The translations under genes and the position numbers were made by a program. The notes below the pieces were generated by a model. It saw nothing but the letters and a program-made list of their open reading frames with translations. It was not told the origin of the DNA and did no database searches. From Clostridium ganghwense (GTDB lineage: Bacteria; Bacillota; Clostridia; Clostridiales; Clostridiaceae), in assembly GCF_026735165.1 (NCBI RefSeq), contig NZ_JAPQES010000002.1:313745-377744 (forward strand): 64,000 nucleotides of DNA, written 5' to 3'. Shown piece by piece: positions 8,940 to 18,710 of this stretch; position 1 is the stretch's first letter, and each line of letters starts with the position of its first letter.

Positions 8940-8978
8940 AAAAAGACCTCGAGTGTAACTAAATACATCGAGGGCTTT
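8940..8978 (-). terminator. Terminator of the FtsX-type permease gene
   Basis: Minus-strand hairpin with arms around CCCTCGA/TCGAGG, extended by flanking A/T pairs, followed by TCTTTTTTG. It lies 29 bases after the permease stop. Confidence 0.75.
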
Positions 8979-9006
8979 AAACAATTTTTGACTTAAATTA
9001 ATCATA

Positions 9007-11544
9007 TTATACATTTTCTCTAAGTTGTTCAACTATGCTTTGTTGGCTAGTTTCTTTATAAGATATAAGTGGTACTAGTATTGAAACAATAATTAGTATT
9101 GGTGATGCAATTAATACTGGCAATATAGTAAAATGATATGTGAAGAACCAAATTTGGCCTGCCATTGCCTGAACTATAATATAAGAAAATGCATTTCCAA
9201 CTGTCAATGTTATAGCTATTGTTAATATTGCATAGTATATACCTTCAAAAATAAGCATTTTATAAAGCTGTTTTTTCGTCATTCCTATACTTTTCAACAT
9301 TGCAAATTCTCTTTTTCTCGTAATTATACTTGTAAGCATTGAATTAATAAAATTCAATATACCAATAAATCCAACAATGAAACAAAGTACACCGCCTACA
9401 ATTAAATATGTATTTTGCAGCTGTTTAAAGCTATCAACATACGTTTGTTTTGATTTATAATCCATCATAGTTTCTATATTATTTGTATAATTTTCAAGAA
9501 ATTTTTCCATGGTTTCAATATTTTTATCATCTATATCAAAAACATAATTTATAAACATAGGTTTTTTAACCTGTGATTGAAATTCACTTGATGGTAAAAA
9601 GCACGGCATACCTTCTGTAATATAACGCCTCAAGGACATATTATGAGGAATACGTGCTTTTGCCATTACCTCATAAGTCTTTTCTGTGTTGTCATCAAAT
9701 TTTATAGTTATTTTATCTCCAATATTATAATAACTACTGTTATCAGGATCTTCACAATGCATTAATGGACTAACCAATACATATTTTCCTGTAGCAAATT
9801 TTTCTGCATCAAATTTTCCTTCTACAATACTAAGCTTTTCTACAAGAAAATTATTTAATCCATAAATATCCAGACTAACTTCCCCTGAAATTTTACTTTT
9901 TATAAGTTGATCTTTCATATGTTTGTCGCTTTTATCTATAAATTCATCATTGAATATATTTTTATAATTCTCCATACCTTTCTTGCTTAATTGGTGTAAA
10001 TTATAAGTATAATATGTCTTACCGCCTTCTTCTATTCCATCTATATTCTTTATTTTATCAATCAATTTTTGTGATGGCATATACTCTTCACTTCTAAAAT
10101 GAGAATTAAAATAATTTACATGGCCCACAATAAAATCACTCACTACTTGGTGACTTAAATATTTGTCCATATTAAAGCCACTTGTTATGGTATAAACTGC
10201 ATTTAAAAGTATTAAACTTAGTGACATTGAAATAATAACTACTATAGTTTTTTTCTTATTTCTAAATAGATTAGACCATGCCATTTTGTGAATTTTTGCA
10301 CCCTTTGATGATTTTTTGGATTTCTTTTTATACTGTAATTCTATTCCTGTATATCGTACCGCCTCAACAGGTGAAACCTTTGATGCTATTTTGCTTGGCT
10401 TTCTTGAACTTATATATACAGTTATAAGAGAGAATAGAGCTGCACCTATAAATATTAATGGACTTGCTGAAGTACTACTATTGTTGATGCTTGTTATACT
10501 TAATATTACAGGCAGTAATACAACACCTAAAATATATCCCAAAATAAGCCCTATTGGAATTCCTATAGCAGAAAGTAAATATGCTTGTTTTCTTACTAAT
10601 TTTTTAATTTGTTTTGAAGTTGTTCCTATGGTTTTTAACAAACCATAAAAGCGAATATCTTTTGTAACAGAAATTTGAAAAATATTATAAATAATTAAAT
10701 ATCCAGTGAAAGTTATTAGTAATATTCCTCCAATACTTGATAAAATCATAGTAGGATCTAAAGTAAAATTTGTAGACATATATGCCCAATTGACACCGTA
10801 AGCTATATTTTTAAGTTCATAACCACTTTCTTTTACCACAGTCTGTATGTTTTTTTCCATGCCCCAACTACTATCAAACATTATATCTGCAAAGATTAAT
10901 CCTGGATAAAGATTGTTCTCCTTTTGATATTTTTGATCTATATCTACAAGATTTTTATCTATAAATTCTTGGGAAACATATGCCATACTTGCCATTGCAG
11001 CAATATCACCTTCCCAGTATCCAGATAAAACAAAATCTTTAGTGATTTTTTTACCATTTATTGTATATTCAAATGTTATTGGAACACCTATTTTATGTGG
11101 TAGACCTAGCATATCTAGAACAATAGTATCCGTTACCACTTCATTTATTTTCTGCGGCATTTTACCTTTTGTCGGATAACAAAATCCCCATTTTGCTGTG
11201 TTATCAGTTGCAAAACGTATTTCTGTCTGTCTTTTAATAAGCTCTTTATTTTCAGCAAAACCCACCATAACAGAATATCCAATATCTTTTATTAAAGGGT
11301 GATTTTTTATATTATTATACTCTTCATAAGTAAGGTATTTTAATCCTGCATGAGCAGATGTACCAACTTGCCTCATGGTTTGTTCCTGCATAGCTTTAAC
11401 CATACCCATACTTAAAGTGAAAAGAGTAGTAAAAAGAACAGTGGTAAGTACTATGGCAATTATTGCAAAGGTATTTCTAAGTTTATTATTTTTTAGGCTT
11501 TTTCGTGATAAATTGTTTATGACTTTTTGATTATTATTACGCAT
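9007..11544 (-). CDS. FtsX-type ABC transporter permease (845 aa)
   Basis: Large permease of the MacB/FtsX group. There is a first TM helix at about 24-48 and a long external domain to about 260. A block of three TM helices follows (about 270-380), then an internal TM near 430-450, a second external domain (about 455-695) and a last block of three TM helices to the C terminus. SIGMTKKQLYKMLIFEGIYY is the coupling-helix region typical of this family. It lies 14 bases after the partner ATPase gene. With two sensor-kinase/regulator pairs directly upstream it is most likely an antimicrobial-peptide detoxification or sensing transporter; the substrate is inferred only. Confidence 0.88.
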   Translation of the reverse strand: MRNNNQKVINNLSRKSLKNNKLRNTFAIIAIVLTTVLFTTLFTLSMGMVKAMQEQTMRQVGTSAHAGLKYLTYEEYNNIKNHPLIKDIGYSVMVGFAENKELIKRQTEIRFATDNTAKWGFCYPTKGKMPQKINEVVTDTIVLDMLGLPHKIGVPITFEYTINGKKITKDFVLSGYWEGDIAAMASMAYVSQEFIDKNLVDIDQKYQKENNLYPGLIFADIMFDSSWGMEKNIQTVVKESGYELKNIAYGVNWAYMSTNFTLDPTMILSSIGGILLITFTGYLIIYNIFQISVTKDIRFYGLLKTIGTTSKQIKKLVRKQAYLLSAIGIPIGLILGYILGVVLLPVILSITSINNSSTSASPLIFIGAALFSLITVYISSRKPSKIASKVSPVEAVRYTGIELQYKKKSKKSSKGAKIHKMAWSNLFRNKKKTIVVIISMSLSLILLNAVYTITSGFNMDKYLSHQVVSDFIVGHVNYFNSHFRSEEYMPSQKLIDKIKNIDGIEEGGKTYYTYNLHQLSKKGMENYKNIFNDEFIDKSDKHMKDQLIKSKISGEVSLDIYGLNNFLVEKLSIVEGKFDAEKFATGKYVLVSPLMHCEDPDNSSYYNIGDKITIKFDDNTEKTYEVMAKARIPHNMSLRRYITEGMPCFLPSSEFQSQVKKPMFINYVFDIDDKNIETMEKFLENYTNNIETMMDYKSKQTYVDSFKQLQNTYLIVGGVLCFIVGFIGILNFINSMLTSIITRKREFAMLKSIGMTKKQLYKMLIFEGIYYAILTIAITLTVGNAFSYIIVQAMAGQIWFFTYHFTILPVLIASPILIIVSILVPLISYKETSQQSIVEQLRENV

Positions 11545-11558
11545 CTAACTCACCCCCA

Positions 11559-12224
11559 CTAAGAAATAATTTTTCCGTCTTCAATTCGGATAATTCTATC
11601 ACAAAGTTGAGCAATATCTTCATTGTGAGTAATCATAACTATAGTTTGATTAAATTTTTCACTTGTCACTTTTAGAAGTCCTATAACTTCTTGAGTTGTT
11701 TTACTATCTAGATTTCCAGTAGGTTCATCTGCAAGAATTATTGCTGGTTTTGCAGCTAAAGCTCTTGCTATTGCAACACGCTGCTGCTGACCACCTGATA
11801 AATTATTAGGAAGATAGTTTATTTTTTCTGTTAAACCTAAAGTATTTATTATATTATTTACGTAATCTTTATCTACTGTATTTCCATCAAGTTCAACAGG
11901 AAGTATTATATTTTCATAGACATTCAAAATAGGTACCAAATTGTAGCTTTGAAACACAAACCCTATGTTTCTTCTTCTAAATACAGTTAGTTCATCATCA
12001 TTCATTTTAAATATCTCTTTATTTTTAACTATAACTTCTCCACTTGTAGGTCTATCAAGACCTCCTAACATATGAAGTAAAGTTGATTTACCTGAGCCTG
12101 ATGTTCCTACAATTGCCCAAAATTCTCCTTCTTTTACTTCTATGTTAACTCCATCAAGAGCTTTTACCATATTAGGCTCTTTACCATAGTATTTTTTTAA
12201 CTTAGTACATTTTAATATATTCAT
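11559..12224 (-). CDS. ABC transporter ATPase, LolD/MacB-like
   Basis: 221 residues from the ATG at 12224, chosen because AGGAGG lies just upstream; a longer in-frame reading to 12278 has no ribosome site. Walker A GTSGSGKST, Q-loop FVFQSYNLVP, signature LSGGQQQR, Walker B IILADEPTGNLD and switch histidine ITHN are all present, so the enzyme should be active. It powers the FtsX-type permease encoded next. An inverted repeat with 18-bp arms lies 40-92 bases upstream. Confidence 0.93.
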   Translation of the reverse strand: MNILKCTKLKKYYGKEPNMVKALDGVNIEVKEGEFWAIVGTSGSGKSTLLHMLGGLDRPTSGEVIVKNKEIFKMNDDELTVFRRRNIGFVFQSYNLVPILNVYENIILPVELDGNTVDKDYVNNIINTLGLTEKINYLPNNLSGGQQQRVAIARALAAKPAIILADEPTGNLDSKTTQEVIGLLKVTSEKFNQTIVMITHNEDIAQLCDRIIRIEDGKIIS

Positions 12225-12263
12225 AATAATTCCTCCTTCTAGAATTACCTTAATTAACATAAA

Positions 12264-12316
12264 AATTGGATTATACAAAAGTCAATAATAATTATTACCT
12301 TTTGTATAATCCAATT
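12264..12316. repeat. Perfect 18-bp inverted repeat upstream of the ABC ATPase gene
   Basis: Arms AATTGGATTATACAAAAG and CTTTTGTATAATCCAATT (12264-12281, 12299-12316) around a 17-base loop. It lies between the kinase gene and the ATPase start. It could be an operator for the neighbouring response regulator, a hairpin at the 5' end of the mRNA, or a terminator for the kinase gene (TTTT follows on the minus strand). Confidence 0.75.
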
Positions 12317-12398
12317 ATAAAATTTAATTCTTACATAATCTTTACAGATTTCAAATTTTTTCTTTCAGTTCTGTAAGAAAATACTGGTTAACTGTTAT

Positions 12399-13313
12399 TT
12401 ATGCTTCACTCTGTAAGAAAACAGAAAATGTACTTCCTTTTCCTAAAGTTGATTTAACTGTTATATATCCACCTTCTTTAGACAATATGAACTGTGAAAG
12501 ATAAAGTCCAATTCCCATCCCCTTGTGCTCTGACACGTTTTCACTTCTATAAAATCTTTTGAATATTTTATTATAATCTTTTTTATCTATTCCAATACCT
12601 TGATCTGTAATTTCTATTTTCGTATAAATTTCAAGGGGAATAATTTTAATATTTATATTAGAAAACTGTGGTGAATATTTTATAGTATTTTCTAAAATAT
12701 TAGTTATAGCTTCACAAGTCCACTTTCTGTTATGAAAAAGCTTTATATCTTCAAACTCTTCAACTTCAATTTTTATATTTTTATCACTTGCCTGAGAATA
12801 AACTGAACTAACTGCCCTTGCAATAGTTTCTTTTATATATTCATAATCAGGTTTAAAATTAATAGCACCAGTCTCTAGTCTTGACATTTTTAGTAGAGAT
12901 TTCATAAGCCAATTGATTTTTTCCGACTGTTCCTTAGTCCTCATCAAAAATTCTCTTTTCTCATCTTGACTTAAATTTTCATCTAATAGTATATCAGTAT
13001 ACATACATATATTGGCCAAGGGAGTTTTAATTTGATGTGAAATATCTCCAATTAGTTCCTTAATAAGTTCTTTTTCATCTTGGGTTTTATTTACATCATT
13101 GTTTATCATTCCTATAATACTCTTTGCTTGATGAGCTAATTTAGACTCTCTAGAATCCTTAGTTTCAGAGATTTCAATATAATCATTTTTGGACAATATT
13201 TGTTCTAAAATACTGCTTATAAAATCAAACATTTTAGCTACATACCTTCTTGAAAACAATATAACTAAGATACATACTAATACGGCAATAATAATAATTA
13301 TTATACTTCCCAT
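12399..13313 (-). CDS. Sensor histidine kinase (short, one TM)
   Basis: 304 residues. One N-terminal TM helix (about 3-20) without an external sensor loop is followed by HisKA with His93 in GDISHQIKTPLA and a HATPase_c domain (N box NILENTIKYS, DQGIGID, GMGIGLYLS). Kinases without an input domain usually sense through a partner, often an FtsX-type ABC transporter such as the one encoded downstream. It starts three bases after its cognate regulator gene. Confidence 0.9.
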   Translation of the reverse strand: MGSIIIIIIAVLVCILVILFSRRYVAKMFDFISSILEQILSKNDYIEISETKDSRESKLAHQAKSIIGMINNDVNKTQDEKELIKELIGDISHQIKTPLANICMYTDILLDENLSQDEKREFLMRTKEQSEKINWLMKSLLKMSRLETGAINFKPDYEYIKETIARAVSSVYSQASDKNIKIEVEEFEDIKLFHNRKWTCEAITNILENTIKYSPQFSNINIKIIPLEIYTKIEITDQGIGIDKKDYNKIFKRFYRSENVSEHKGMGIGLYLSQFILSKEGGYITVKSTLGKGSTFSVFLQSEA

Positions 13314-13316
13314 TTT

Positions 13317-13997
13317 CTACTTCTCACTCCACATGTAGCCCATACCATGTACAGTTTTTATATATTCAGGATTAGATGAATCATCTTCTATTTTTTTACG
13401 AAGTCTTCTTATCGTAACAGGTAAAGTATTTTCATCCACAAAATTGCCGCTGTCGTCCCAAAGACTACTTAGTATTTGCTCTTTAAGTAAAACTTGTCCT
13501 TTATTTTTCATAAGATATTTTAACAATTTAAATTCAGTAGAGCTAATAGTTAGTTCTTTATCCTTTTTATAAACTTTCAAATTATCTAAATTAACTACTA
13601 TATCTCCTGATTTAATCTCATTAGATTTAGAATTATCCACACTTCGCCTAAAAATAGAATTTACCCTTGCCATTAAAACCGAAAGAGAAAACGGTTTTGT
13701 AATATAATCGTCTGCACCAGAATATAGGCCTTCAACTTCATCAGTTTCAAGGTCTCTTGCAGTAAGCATTATAATTGGAACTGATGATGACTTTCTAATC
13801 TCTTTACAAAAGTCAATACCATTTCCATCTGGAAGATTTAAATCCAAAATAATCATATCTATATGCACTTGTTTAATCAATTTATTAGCTGATTTTAGAT
13901 TAAAAGCAGTATATACCTTGTAACCAGCCTTATTAAAACTAAAAGACATACCTCTGCTTAGTCCTTCATCATCTTCAACTATTAAAACACTCTTCAT
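13317..13997 (-). CDS. OmpR-family response regulator
   Basis: 226 residues: receiver domain with acidic pocket EDD (8-10), phospho-acceptor Asp52 in ILDLNLPDG and the conserved Lys of TKPFSL, then a winged-helix DNA-binding domain ending HGMGYMWSEK. It pairs with the kinase three bases downstream and follows another kinase gene three bases upstream, so RR-HK-RR-HK appears to be one transcript. A likely target is the FtsX-type ABC operon next to it. Confidence 0.92.
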   Translation of the reverse strand: MKSVLIVEDDEGLSRGMSFSFNKAGYKVYTAFNLKSANKLIKQVHIDMIILDLNLPDGNGIDFCKEIRKSSSVPIIMLTARDLETDEVEGLYSGADDYITKPFSLSVLMARVNSIFRRSVDNSKSNEIKSGDIVVNLDNLKVYKKDKELTISSTEFKLLKYLMKNKGQVLLKEQILSSLWDDSGNFVDENTLPVTIRRLRKKIEDDSSNPEYIKTVHGMGYMWSEK

Positions 13998-14000
13998 AAC

Positions 14001-15416
14001 TTACGCTCCTTTAAAATTTATCTTTATATTAGCACCTACTCCTAATTCGCTTTTTACAGAGATATAGCCACCATGTATGTCAATTATTTGTTTAGCTATA
14101 GCCATGCCCAAACCTGACCCTTTATTTGAGAACGAAGTATTTGTGCCTCTATAATACCTTTCAAAAATATATGGTAAATCTTCTTTAGAAATACCTTTTC
14201 CTGTATCCTTTATTAAAATATACACCGTATTATTTTTCTCATATATTGAAACATCCACTTTAACACTTTCATCATTATGAATTATAGAATTAAAAATCAA
14301 ATTAATAACTGCTCTTTTAAATAAAACCTCATCTATAAAACACATAACATTTTCTTTTTCATAATGAAGGTTTATATTTCTGTTTGAATAAATAGGATCA
14401 TTTAAAATTTCTATAATTATATTCTGCAGCATATTTACCATATTTACTTTAGTTTTATTTAACGAAAATAAATTATTTTTAAGCTTATAGGTTAAATTTA
14501 ATTCTTCTATTAACTCTTGTATATAAGAAGCTTTGTTCCATATTATATCTGAATACTCTTTTATTTCTTCATTAGAAAAACTATAATCTGGTTCTTTCAT
14601 TATTTCTGCATATCCTTTTATAGAAGACAACGGAGTTTTAACATCATGTGATATGGAAGAAATCCAGTTATCTCTCATTTTATCTAGTTCTTTTCTTTTA
14701 ATATTATTTTCATTAAGGGTTTTATTAAGTTTATTTAAACTAACAAATACATTTTTGTATATACCCTGTTCCTTATAATGCTTTTGATAATTTCCATGGG
14801 ACATTTCTTTTATACCTTTTATTATATTTTCAAGGGGTTTACCCATTTTCTTACCAAAGAAAATATAAGCTACTATTATTGCAATGCATATATCAATTAA
14901 AAGTAAAATTAGTATACCTCCACTAAGAATTTTTCTAACCATAAAAGGACTATATTCCATAGTGTATTTAGCAACAAACTTAATAGGAAATCCAATAATA
15001 TAACTATAGGTTTTATCATTATGCTTACTTTCACCTATGAATATAGTATAGTTTTTGATATCATACTTGTACGCATGTACTATTGTTAAAGGATTATATA
15101 TTTCACTAACTCCTTCTGGTTTATTCAAAGAATATTTTTCTTTAAAATCCTCACCAAGTATTTGAATCCATGCACTTTTATTTTTAAGTTGCATTTTCCC
15201 TTCTTCCGTTACATAAGGAGTATTATCTTTATACTCTATATACTTTGAAAATTTTCTTGTAAAGTCTGAAGGTGCATATAATGAAATTTTTGTTGTGTTA
15301 AGAACAGAACTAAAAATCAAAATAATATTCATAAAAAAAATTATAAATATTACTACTAATAGTGCTCTTAAAAATGCTCCTGTAATGGTCCATTTATTTC
15401 TATTCATAAACTTCAT
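14001..15416 (-). CDS. Sensor histidine kinase with extracellular domain
   Basis: 471 residues: TM1 about 17-39, an external loop about 40-160, TM2 about 164-187, a HAMP-like linker, HisKA with His257 in SISHDVKTPLSSIKGYA, and HATPase_c with NLIFNSIIHND, DTGKGIS and GSGLGMAIAKQ. It follows its regulator gene by 11 bases. Unlike the kinase after it, it has a true periplasm-side loop and so may sense a peptide directly. Target genes could be the ABC genes on either side. Confidence 0.91.
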   Translation of the reverse strand: MKFMNRNKWTITGAFLRALLVVIFIIFFMNIILIFSSVLNTTKISLYAPSDFTRKFSKYIEYKDNTPYVTEEGKMQLKNKSAWIQILGEDFKEKYSLNKPEGVSEIYNPLTIVHAYKYDIKNYTIFIGESKHNDKTYSYIIGFPIKFVAKYTMEYSPFMVRKILSGGILILLLIDICIAIIVAYIFFGKKMGKPLENIIKGIKEMSHGNYQKHYKEQGIYKNVFVSLNKLNKTLNENNIKRKELDKMRDNWISSISHDVKTPLSSIKGYAEIMKEPDYSFSNEEIKEYSDIIWNKASYIQELIEELNLTYKLKNNLFSLNKTKVNMVNMLQNIIIEILNDPIYSNRNINLHYEKENVMCFIDEVLFKRAVINLIFNSIIHNDESVKVDVSIYEKNNTVYILIKDTGKGISKEDLPYIFERYYRGTNTSFSNKGSGLGMAIAKQIIDIHGGYISVKSELGVGANIKINFKGA

Positions 15417-15427
15417 ATTAACATTAC

Positions 15428-16147
15428 CTACTCTTTAATATTTAATTTATATCCTAATCCCTTAACAGTTAAAATATATTTAGGATTGGATGGATCATCT
15501 TCTATTTTTTCTCTTAATTTTCTCATATGAACCATTATTGTATTGTCATAACCCTCAAAATCATCTCCCCATACTTTATCACAAAGCATTTGCTTACTTA
15601 ATATTTTATTAGGATTTTTAGCCATATAATTCAACAAGCTATATTCTTTTGGAGTAAAAGCTATATTTTCCCCGTTTTTTGTGATTTCGCCTTTTGTAAA
15701 ATCAATAGTTACATCTCCAAATTTTATTGTTTTTTGTTTTTCACTGTAAATTTCATTTTTAATATATATATTTCTTCTAAGGTGGGCTTTAATTCTATAA
15801 GCAACTTCTTTTGGACTAAATGGCTTAGTTACATAATCATCTGCACCCATCCCAAATCCAACAATTTTATCTACATCATCAGATTTAGCTGATAGAAAAA
15901 GAATTGGAGTAATGCTAAGTTCTCTAATTTTTTTGCAAGTTTCAAAACCGTCCATTCCTGGCATCATTACATCAAGAACTATTATATCTGGTTTTTCACT
16001 TTTGCACAGACTAACACCTTTAATACCATTACTTGCTTTTACTATTCTTCTAAAACCCTCTTTTTTGAGAACTGTTTCCATTAACTTTAAAAGCTCTATT
16101 TCATCATCAATCAAAAGAATCTTTCTATCTAAAATTTCGTCGTACAT
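15428..16147 (-). CDS. OmpR-family response regulator
   Basis: 239 residues: receiver with acidic pair 14-15, phospho-acceptor Asp59 (VLDVMMPGMDG) and TKPFSPKE, then a winged-helix effector domain ending KGLGYKLNIKE. It is the first gene of the tandem two-component cluster and faces the lantibiotic-immunity-type ABC operon across a 165-base divergent region. That region holds a perfect 11-bp direct repeat, the pattern expected for an OmpR-type dimer. Confidence 0.92.
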   Translation of the reverse strand: MYDEILDRKILLIDDEIELLKLMETVLKKEGFRRIVKASNGIKGVSLCKSEKPDIIVLDVMMPGMDGFETCKKIRELSITPILFLSAKSDDVDKIVGFGMGADDYVTKPFSPKEVAYRIKAHLRRNIYIKNEIYSEKQKTIKFGDVTIDFTKGEITKNGENIAFTPKEYSLLNYMAKNPNKILSKQMLCDKVWGDDFEGYDNTIMVHMRKLREKIEDDPSNPKYILTVKGLGYKLNIKE

Positions 16148-16221
16148 ATTACACCTCTAAAAGTTATTTTTTTATATTATAGCATTATTTTTGTAATCTT
16201 AAATTAAAAATGAAAAATATT

Positions 16222-16243
16222 AAGGTTCCCATAAGGTTCCCAT
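16222..16243. promoter_or_regulatory. Tandem 11-bp direct repeat, likely response-regulator site
   Basis: Two head-to-tail copies of AAGGTTCCCAT (16222-16232 and 16233-16243) in the divergent region between the response-regulator gene and the ABC operon. A spacing of 11 bp is one helical turn, as in OmpR/PhoB-type sites. It is unusually GC-rich for the region. Confidence 0.7.
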
Positions 16244-16259
16244 TAATGATTATTAAGCT

Positions 16260-16299
16260 TTAAGATTTATTATTAAGACAAATAAACAATAAATCTTAA
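16260..16299 (+). promoter_or_regulatory. Leader hairpin touching the ribosome site
   Basis: Arms TTAAGATTTATT and AATAAATCTTAA (12 bp, 16-base loop). The right arm shares its last two A with the AAGGAGG ribosome site of the ATPase gene, so folding could limit translation or act as an operator. Confidence 0.55.
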
Positions 16300-16312
16300 G
16301 GAGGAATACATT

Positions 16313-17041
16313 ATGTCAAATTATATAGTAGAAACAAATAATCTAACAAAATCTTTTGAAAATTTTAATGCAGTAAGGGATTTAAACTTGAAAGTAAGAA
16401 AGGGAAGAATATATGGATTTTTAGGTCCTAATGGTGCTGGAAAATCTACCACTATACGTATGCTTTTAGGACTTATAAAACCTACTAAAGGAGAAATTGA
16501 AATTTTCGGTAAAAGCATTAAAGAAAATAGAATAGAAGTTTTAAGAAATACAGGTTCTCTTGTAGAATCTCCATCTTATTATGGTAATTTAACTGCTTAT
16601 GAAAATTTAAAGATTTCTACAGAAATTTTAAATTTGAAAGAAAGCAGTATCGATGAAGTTTTAGAAATTGTTAAACTAACTAATTGGAAAGACACTCAAG
16701 TAAAAAAGTTTTCTCTTGGAATGAAGCAAAGATTAGGAATTGCTCTAGCTTTAATTGGTAAACCTAACCTTTTAATCTTAGATGAACCTACCAATGGTCT
16801 TGATCCTGAAGGAATACATGAAATAAGAGAGCTTATAAAAGAACTTCCTAAAATTAATGGAATGTCTGTAATAATATCCAGTCATGTTTTAAGTGAAATT
16901 CAACTTATGGCTGATGATATTGGAATAATCAACTTAGGTAAACTTTTATTTCAAGGGTCACTAGATGAATTATTATTTAAATTCCCTGGTGAACAAAATC
17001 TTGAAAATATATTCCTTAAACTTATTAAAGGAGTTGTTTAA
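16313..17041 (+). CDS. ABC ATPase, lantibiotic-immunity / BcrA type
   Basis: 242 residues with Walker A GPNGAGKST, signature FSLGMKQRLG, Walker B LLILDEPTNGLDP and switch ISSH. The SLGMKQRLGIA variant and the NGLDP motif are typical of the BcrA/LanF/CprA group that clears lantibiotics or bacitracin from the membrane. AAGGAGG precedes the ATG. It is the first of three genes on the plus strand, with two permeases following. Confidence 0.92.
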   Translation: MSNYIVETNNLTKSFENFNAVRDLNLKVRKGRIYGFLGPNGAGKSTTIRMLLGLIKPTKGEIEIFGKSIKENRIEVLRNTGSLVESPSYYGNLTAYENLKISTEILNLKESSIDEVLEIVKLTNWKDTQVKKFSLGMKQRLGIALALIGKPNLLILDEPTNGLDPEGIHEIRELIKELPKINGMSVIISSHVLSEIQLMADDIGIINLGKLLFQGSLDELLFKFPGEQNLENIFLKLIKGVV

Positions 17042-17042
17042 T

Positions 17043-17795
17043 ATGAGTTTGTTATCCTTGCTTAAGATAGAATTTATAAAACAAAAAAAGAGTTTTCTTT
17101 GGAAACTCTCTTTTATAACTCCAATAATTTGCTTCTGCATATTATTAACATTTTGGTATTTTAAATATTCTACATTAATAAATGGTTGTAAAGATTTGGG
17201 TTTAAATTCTCAATTAGATGTTTTATTTTTCACAAATCATCTATCTTCCTTGTGGTTTATTCTTTCAACTTTTAGTTTTTCACTGATATCCTTAGGTGTT
17301 AATTTTATAGAACACAATGAAAATTGTTGGAAATATGTTCTTTCATTACCCATTGATAGAACTAAAATTTATTTTTCAAAATGGCTAGTTATTTTTATAC
17401 TTTCTTTTGTTTCAATAATTTTAAATTCTATTGGATTTATTGGTGTAAGTTTTATCTTTAAATTAGAAAATTGTTTAAATGTAATATTAATATTTAAATA
17501 TATATTTTTTCAGATATTATGCTCTATAAGTATAATCAGTTTTCAACATTTTATATGCTGTTATTTTAAAAACACTTTAATTCCTTTATCTATAAGCATA
17601 ATAGGAATTATTAATACTATAATGTTTTCTCAAAGTAAAATTTTAAGTATACTAATTCCCTATGTTCCTACTATGAACTGTGTTCCTTTAAGGAACGGAA
17701 ACACTGCACAAATAGCAGCTGTTACAGGTTTAATTTGTGGAATATTGTGGTTGTTAGTTGGTATTATAGAATTCAATAAGAGAGATATTAAATAA
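17043..17795 (+). CDS. Lantibiotic-immunity ABC permease (MutE/EpiE-like)
   Basis: 250 residues starting at MSLLSLLKIEFIKQKKSF. The ATG at 17043 is chosen because AAAGGAG lies ten bases before it and it starts just after the ATPase stop. Six hydrophobic segments and the amphipathic N terminus fit the LanE subunit of three-gene immunity transporters. It pairs with the next permease as a heterodimer (inference from the family). Confidence 0.83.
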   Translation: MSLLSLLKIEFIKQKKSFLWKLSFITPIICFCILLTFWYFKYSTLINGCKDLGLNSQLDVLFFTNHLSSLWFILSTFSFSLISLGVNFIEHNENCWKYVLSLPIDRTKIYFSKWLVIFILSFVSIILNSIGFIGVSFIFKLENCLNVILIFKYIFFQILCSISIISFQHFICCYFKNTLIPLSISIIGIINTIMFSQSKILSILIPYVPTMNCVPLRNGNTAQIAAVTGLICGILWLLVGIIEFNKRDIK

Positions 17796-17808
17796 AGGAG
17801 GCTTCTTC

Positions 17809-18552
17809 ATGATAAGTATATTCAAAAATGAACTTTTAAAATTAAAACGCTCAAGATTTCTAGAAATAATAATGATAATTCCATTACTTTTTGTAGGTAT
17901 AGGTATTAGTAACTTTATAAGATATAAATCTATTTTTCTAAAAGAAAACCCTAGTATATGGGAACCAGTATATGAGCAAAGTGCTCTTCTTTATGGATTT
18001 TTTTTACTACCCGTACTTGTCACAGTTATAATGTGTATGATAGTAAATATAGAAAATAAAAACAATAATATAGGAAGAATGTTATCTATACCTATAAAAA
18101 GAAAAGATTTTTATATAGGTAAATTTTTGTGTGGATGTTTCCTTATTTTCATTAACATATTAGTCTTTATATTAATTGTTTCTATCTGTGGAAACATATT
18201 AAAACCTTCTAATTCCCCTATGCCTTTGTATGTAATATATCGTCCAATTTTAACTTACTTTGCACTAGTACCAGTTATGGCTATTCAATATTACTTAAGT
18301 ATCAAATTTTCAAATATTTTTATTCCTATAGCTCTTGGAATACTCTTTACACTTTTGTCATTTATAGTTGCAGGTGCTATCCCTTTTCTATGGATTATTT
18401 TCCCGTGGTCTTATGCAGGTAAAGCTATTTCAGCTACACATGTTTCAATAAGCCTTTCAATTACAATATTAATGTACTTTGTAGGAATTGTAACAGCTGT
18501 AGTTATTACCTACAAAGGTATTAATGAACTTAATAGTAAAGATATTTTTTAA
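17809..18552 (+). CDS. Lantibiotic-immunity ABC permease (MutG/SpaG-like)
   Basis: 247 residues with six predicted TM helices. The N terminus MISIFKNELLKLKRSRF is the usual cytoplasmic coupling helix of this family. It lies 13 bases after the first permease gene, with AAAGGAGG upstream. It completes an ATPase-permease-permease set like cprABC or lanFEG. No bacteriocin structural gene is nearby, so the set is more likely a resistance than a self-immunity module. Confidence 0.83.
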   Translation: MISIFKNELLKLKRSRFLEIIMIIPLLFVGIGISNFIRYKSIFLKENPSIWEPVYEQSALLYGFFLLPVLVTVIMCMIVNIENKNNNIGRMLSIPIKRKDFYIGKFLCGCFLIFINILVFILIVSICGNILKPSNSPMPLYVIYRPILTYFALVPVMAIQYYLSIKFSNIFIPIALGILFTLLSFIVAGAIPFLWIIFPWSYAGKAISATHVSISLSITILMYFVGIVTAVVITYKGINELNSKDIF

Positions 18553-18637
18553 TATATACCTAAAAATTTGTAATTATTTAATCTTCATAATAAATCTATA
18601 CAATGGATTTTAGCTAATAAAATATATTTAATTGCCC

Positions 18638-18669
18638 AAAACGCTATCAACTATAAATTGATAGCGTTT
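18638..18669. terminator. Bidirectional hairpin between convergent ABC operons
   Basis: AAACGCTATCAA/TTGATAGCGTTT, 12-bp stem with an 8-base loop, between the plus-strand permease stop (18552) and the minus-strand permease stop (18711). The T tails are short on both sides. Confidence 0.65.
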
Positions 18670-18710
18670 CATTACCTAATAGAGTTATTTTAACACTTTC
18701 CTTATTACTC

